Positions 59,301-64,000 of a DNA stretch of 64,000 nucleotides are shown in pieces. Source of the stretch: Trematomus loennbergii (lineage: Eukaryota; Chordata; Actinopteri; Perciformes; Nototheniidae); assembly GCA_012861695.1 (NCBI GenBank), contig JAAOOA010000016.1, positions 19,173,702 through 19,237,701 on the forward strand, read 5' to 3'. Position numbers and translations under genes: made by a program. How positions within the stretch are numbered: position 1 is the first letter of the stretch; each line of letters begins with the position of its first letter. The notes below the pieces were generated by a model. It was not told the DNA's origin and ran no database searches. It worked only from the letters and a program-made list of their open reading frames with translations.

Positions 59301-62300
59301 ACACTACAAAAGGTACGATATAAAATGTATTGCATCCGTTATAATAACAGCTGCCTTACCTTAATGGTTCAAGCTCATCTTACTTCTACTTAAGTGTAAT
59401 TAAATATGCTGGACTTTTTCCTTTTGCTACTTTCACTTACGTAACATTTGTATTGCTTCTTCCACCACTTTTAAAAACATATTAGTATTATCACCCACAT
59501 ATAGGTACTAAAAGTAAAAAATGGTATCACTAAGAACTGCTTTTAGTGGTAGAGTAACACATATTACATTGTTAATTATTGTATTCTATACATTTCAGTA
59601 TAATTATTAAGAGGTATCAGTAGATATCTTCTTAATCTATTTAGTCAAATGGACAAGAAAGCTGAGAGAATGTTTTGTTGATATATTGTTTTTGCACACG
59701 GGAGAGTGCAGTAGGCTATCTGTATTTTAAGTTATTATTTAGGTTTTATGGCAATGTTTTTCAGGTGTAAAATAATCGTAAAATGCAAAACATGAACACA
59801 TTACAAACAAACTCAATGTCTTTTACAGTTTCCTGTCCACCCTAAAAAAATGTTTTTCTCAATTATACTGCATACAGGGCGATATATTGTCCAGTTCATG
59901 TAATTAAATAAAAAGTGCTATGTTTCATCATCACATTTTTTACTTTTACCAAATTACGGTTGGCCAACTTGAGTAAGTGTCCATTCCAACTCTGACTTTT
60001 AAAGATTTAACTACAGTAATGCACTAGAATGTATTGCTTAGAGATACTGTAATGCAGTATTATATTTGTAAAAACACTGTTTGTTTTGGTTGTGGTTTAC
60101 AGGGACGGAGCTGGACGACGTGAAGAAGCTTCTGAAGGGGCGCTCCTGCAGCGTCAGCCCCACTCGCTCCAACGCCTCCATCACCCTGCCGGTCCCTAAA
60201 AAGGCCAGCGTGGAAACCAAGACTATCTCAGTGGCCTCTCAGTCGGGTAAATACCCTTACACTCTTACAAGCGTCACAAACATGCACATAGTTAACATGC
60301 ACAGACACCTTGTCTCCTTCCTAATCTGACCTCAGTGTGTGCCTGTACTGTGTTAGCAAGTGACAGCTCCTTAAGATAAATGCATTCCGAAGACAGACAT
60401 TTAACACTTAAGACAGTTACTGTATATTTCCAGTATACTGCACAATAAAAAAATAAAATACAGTATCCTTTTTTCACATTTTGGATAACACTCAGGCATG
60501 GTTGGATGATAATACAATAAGCTCCTGGTCACAGACAATTCCCTGAAATCTCTCCTATATGTAGGAGCTAGACACACAGACTTTGTAGTTGTTTAAACTC
60601 TTTTTGTTTTGTTGTTATTTTTTATCTCTTTGTAGTCGTTTTGTGTCTGTTTTTAGTTCTTTCTGGGTCAGTTTCATGGTTTTTTTGTGAGTCTCTTTCT
60701 GTGTTTTGTAGCTTTTTTGCATTTCTTTGTGGTTATATTGAGTATGTTTCTCTTTGAGCACCACTTTATGTGAAAGACATTGGGACACGTAGTCTCTGTG
60801 GCCAGTAGGCCTCTCATTGAAGTCAAAGTCAACTTTAATGTCAATCTTTCTGTTTGTGTGTACAGACAGAGAGATCAAAATACTGTTTCGCACAATCCAG
60901 GAGTAAACAAAAATATATATAAAAATATCTATAAAAACATGTATATACATATATATATATAATATATATACACACACATAATCAACATACACATATATAC
61001 ATATGCACTGATTAAAAAGGTATGGATTGAACCATCATGCACACTAGCAAAATATGAATGCATTATTATTCAGGAAAAAATAGATGCTTTTTCTTAATGT
61101 TTGTCATTTCTTTTTGTCTCTTTCCAGCAGGTTCAACTTCCTTTGGCTCTGGTGTTAGATCAACCGGGTTCCACACCATTGATACATCAGGCTTTTATGA
61201 CACCGGTCTGACATCCGGGCGGGTTGATACTGGTGTAAACTCAAGCCAGTATGATGTCACCGTGACATCAGACCACTATGATACTGGTGTGAAATCTGTC
61301 CCGTATGCTGTTGGTTTAAAATCAGGACCGTTTGATACTGGTGTGAAGTCAGGACAGTACGACATGAGTTTGAAGTCAGGGCAGTATGATACCGGCATAA
61401 GATCAGCCCAGTATGATACTAGTGTCAGATCAGCCCAATATGATACTAGTGTGAGATCAGCCCAATATGATACTAGTGTGAGATCAGGCCAGTATGATGG
61501 TAGTCTGAGATCAGGCCAGTATGATGGCAGTGTGAGATCAGGCCAGTATGACACACTGGACGCCACACTTCCTACTTTCTCCTGGTGCACCACCACACTG
61601 CCCTCCGCCTCCACCATGGTGATGGCTGCCAACACCAGCAGCTACGCCTACCAGGCCGGGAACAACAACATGGCTGGAGGAACCACTGCAGTTGGTCTCA
61701 CCTCACCCTCCTCCCTCTCCGGTAAGACTTAACATGGAGTGAATATTACCTGTTACCTGCAGGTGAAATATGGACCCATCTGTCGGTAGTAATGGATGTT
61801 TTGCGTTTGGTTTTGTCTCTGTGGTGCCTTATTAAAGACGACATAAGTGAGAGAGATTTTCCTGTGTAGCATTTTCCGGGATCGATTTTCTAAGTCTGAT
61901 CTAAATAGTTTTCCCCTGTGCTTATGATGTAAAACAGGTGAGAAAAAGTTTATGCCAGGCTGCTCTCTGCATTCCTTTGCAAAAAATGACATGTGTGAAA
62001 CAGCCGGGAAAAATATTTCTTTTTCTGCCAGGAACATTTTTCTAAGTGTGTTATTTTTTCCATCTGTGAAACATTAATATTTTTACTTAGAAAATGGCGT
62101 AGTGCTGCACCTTAGCATCTTGTGCCCAACATGAATATTACAAACACTTTCAATCACGAGCCAAAATTTTTTCACCTGTCAAAACGTTTTTCCCCACCTG
62201 TTTCACAGATGACACAGATTTGTTAAAGTAAAGGAACAGCTTATCCTGGCAGAACCTCTTTTCACCTGTAGATAATCAAAACAGGATTAAAAACACTTTA

Positions 62301-64000
62301 GATCAGACTCAAAAATACGCATTATGATTTCATTTTCTCTTACTTGCCTAAGAGCTATAGTATTTGGAGATGATTACAAAAGAGCAAACTAAAAGATGTT
62401 CCTGTGCTACTTTTTCAGTTTGTTTTGTTGTAAGCAATTACGTTTTTGATTATCCCTGTGCGTCCTGTGAGCAAGTGTGTGTTTTTATATGAGTTTATGT
62501 TACCTAATCAACTTAAACCATTTATATCTGTTTAGTTTACGGCTTCCAGAATAACCTGGCTCCCACCTCTTCCACTGTGCTCACCACCAGTGGAGGAAAC
62601 GTGACTACTAACCTAGGAGGTACGGCAGCATGTTATCTGACAGTGTTCTTTTTAAAAAATAATATAAAATAGCACATTTTTATCAGAGTTTTTATCTGTT
62701 GGGTGTTTATTTTTCAAAGGTTATGGCGTTCAGAAGAATTTGTCAAATGGTGGGGGAGTCGCCAGCACTGGAGTCTCTGCAAGTAAGTCCACAATACTTT
62801 TATAAATCACATCTAACAATTCTGAATCCTCAATTAATCATGACTTTCTTTTGTTGCCAGCCACTAGAACCCAAGTTGATGATTCCTATAAGAGAGACTA
62901 TAAGAGACTGATCTCTGACAAGGAGAACGTGACGGCCAAGAGAGACGCAGACATGCTGATCATGGCTAAAGACAGCGGGAAGCAGTTCACCACCAGCAGT
63001 GTTCAGATGAGTGGAGGTGAGACTGCTACATCCTGCTGGAGAAACACTGGTTTCTTTCACAACTTAATAAGGTTTCTCAACTTTTCTTGGACCAATTTTG
63101 GATCCTTAAATTCCTGATGACCACAGCAAATTGTTGCGCATACATACACCCATCATATTTTAAACAATAGCACACCATGGTGCAATCCTGCTTTCTGGTC
63201 ATTTTGAGGCCAATAATGGACATAACGTTTTGATAACATTGTGTGAATCTCTCTCATTTCTGTTTCTAAATGAAAAAGCCTAATCAACCTGAACTGAATT
63301 TCCGCCTCACTGGGAAAGACTTTGCATTAGTGAGATTTCCATAGCATCACCAATATTCAGTTTCTTATCTTTTCAGGGTCACTGTCAGGAGACTCGATGA
63401 AGAAAAGAAGCTTATTTCAAGCTACGTTGAGACGGCGCCACTGAAGACAGAGAGTGGCAACTCTTACTGTGAGTGGTAATCAAAAACGTCTCTTAAAAAC
63501 AAAAATAAACTTGAATTATTATTAAAGAAATGAATATGTGATGTTTATTTATCCCTACGTCAGATGGGTCATCTGGGACATCTGGAGTTGTGATGAAAGA
63601 CAAATCAACCTATGCAGGTATTTTTGATTGCATGTATGATGATATTTATATTAATGATGAATATTTTGGTATTTAAGGACTCCTTCTATTTATTACTGAA
63701 CACATTGAGAGTGTTTTATTAATTGTAACATATATGTATTAGATATTATGTATAGGTAAAGTGTTTCACATACTATTACAGTTTCACATTTCACAGCATT
63801 CTTCAACAGTGAATTGTTCAAATTGTAGGTGATGTACGGGCACAAAAATGAGTAGGAATAAAGTAAATTAACTAAAAATGACGTCTGTGTTCAGAGATCG
63901 ACCGGGACAGCGGGATCTTCGGAGGCGGAGGAGGATTCTGCTGCTGCTCGGACGCGTGTTGCTCCTGGTGGAAATGGCTGCTGGGTCTTCTCCTCCTCTC
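53314..64000 (+). CDS. col17a1: Collagen XVII alpha 1 (BP180), N-terminal part
   Basis: Fifteen coding exons to the window edge: 53314-53368, 55916-55966, 56110-56217, 57680-58021, 58143-58199, 58318-58352, 58483-58533, 60103-60246, 61131-61721, 62536-62619, 62720-62782, 62861-63016, 63377-63468, 63564-63617, 63895-64000 (cut). The protein is a type II membrane collagen of hemidesmosomes. Only its cytoplasmic head and the start of the membrane helix are here. Landmarks match the mammalian protein: [77 protein letters not shown], and [14 protein letters not shown] at the edge. The first exon ([18 protein letters not shown]) joins in frame to the second. Every intron is phase 1. Exons 58318-58352 and 63377-63468 are each one base short of this pattern. 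A poly-glycine run (57790-57880) and a 9-residue tandem repeat (61160-61555) are unusual. Confidence 0.9.
54990..55250 (-). repeat. LINE 3' tail in col17a1 intron 2
   Basis: AATCAGAATCCGGTTTATTAG followed by CATACAATGGATTTGACAG; a 5'-truncated reversed LINE end related to 29935-30240. A C11-C12 homopolymer lies nearby at 54781-54791. Confidence 0.5.
57788..57885 (+). repeat. (GGA)n coding minisatellite in col17a1
   Basis: A purine-rich GGA/GGG/GGT run inside the fourth coding exon encodes about 27 residues that are nearly all glycine, broken by two threonines. It lies in the cytoplasmic head, not the collagenous part. Confidence 0.9.
59325..59480. repeat. hAT-type repeat fragment in col17a1 intron 7
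   Basis: Contains CTTACTTCTACTTAAGTG and ends ATTGCTTCTTCCACCACTT, the far end of the CAGTGGTGGAA-family repeat. Confidence 0.6.
60818..61045 (-). repeat. LINE 3' tail plus AT repeats in col17a1 intron 8
   Basis: GAAGTCAAAGTCAACTTTAATG and ACAGACAGAGAGATCAAAAT mark a reversed LINE 3' end; it is followed by (TA)n and ACACAC low complexity at 60905-61000. Confidence 0.6.
61160..61555 (+). repeat. 27-bp coding tandem repeat in col17a1
   Basis: About 14 in-frame copies of a 9-residue unit, consensus S-(G/A)-Q-Y-D-T-(S/G)-V-(R/K), plus a six-residue partial copy. Outer units are diverged ([27 protein letters not shown]). The inner SAQYDTSVR units, three in a row near 61403-61483, are almost identical in DNA, pointing to recent expansion. 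The array stops exactly at the conserved L-D-A-T-L-P segment. Confidence 0.95.

Noticed and set aside
61160..61555. Regular repeats reminiscent of a CRISPR array
   Set aside because: The 27-bp units are contiguous, in frame and coding within a spliced exon; there are no spacers.

Overview
This window is nuclear DNA from a teleost fish, probably a percomorph. The genes have many short exons with GT-AG introns and are separated by AT-rich sequence packed with fish-type transposon debris (hAT-like MITEs, a Tc1/mariner element, CR1/L2/Rex1-group LINEs, a Gypsy-like LTR). No rRNA, tRNA, CRISPR or bacterial-type feature was seen.

Layout, left to right. 1-3.3 kb: a truncated copy of the 5' end of itprip, then repeats. 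3.3-10.0 kb (+): fas, the death receptor, nine coding exons, with an intact Tc1 transposon in intron 1. 10.1-18.9 kb: a nest of mobile elements (L2-type LINE piece, Gypsy-like LTR split by a MITE, a near-full-length minus-strand LINE, a 2-kb proline-rich tandem-repeat tract, a MITE inside a MITE). 21.7-23.3 kb (+): itprip. 24.5-27.0 kb (-): omega-class glutathione transferase (gsto). 27.3-47.1 kb (+): cfap43, 38 coding exons, divergent from gsto. 47.2-48.4 kb (-): sfr1, convergent with cfap43. 51.7 kb to the right edge (+): the 5' part of col17a1, ending inside the transmembrane exon.

The set itprip-gsto-cfap43-sfr1-col17a1 is the cluster known from human 10q25; fas lies far from it on the human chromosome but is adjacent here. 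The genes do not form one pathway: fas is apoptosis signalling, itprip modulates the IP3 receptor, gsto is thiol redox, cfap43 is ciliary axoneme, sfr1 is homologous recombination, col17a1 is the hemidesmosome. What they share is position, including a short divergent promoter (gsto/cfap43) and converging 3' ends (cfap43/sfr1).

One property cuts across the window. Conserved reading frames are broken about sixteen times by one-base (rarely two-base) losses or gains, many in short homopolymers, while splice sites and flanking codons stay perfect. This looks like residual long-read assembly error rather than gene decay, so the gene models are given as functional genes with flagged frame breaks. 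The most interesting biological signals are a tandem array of 9-residue repeats in the cytoplasmic head of col17a1, a 272-bp nested palindrome in a cfap43 intron, the intact Tc1 in fas, and the partial itprip duplication that brackets fas.
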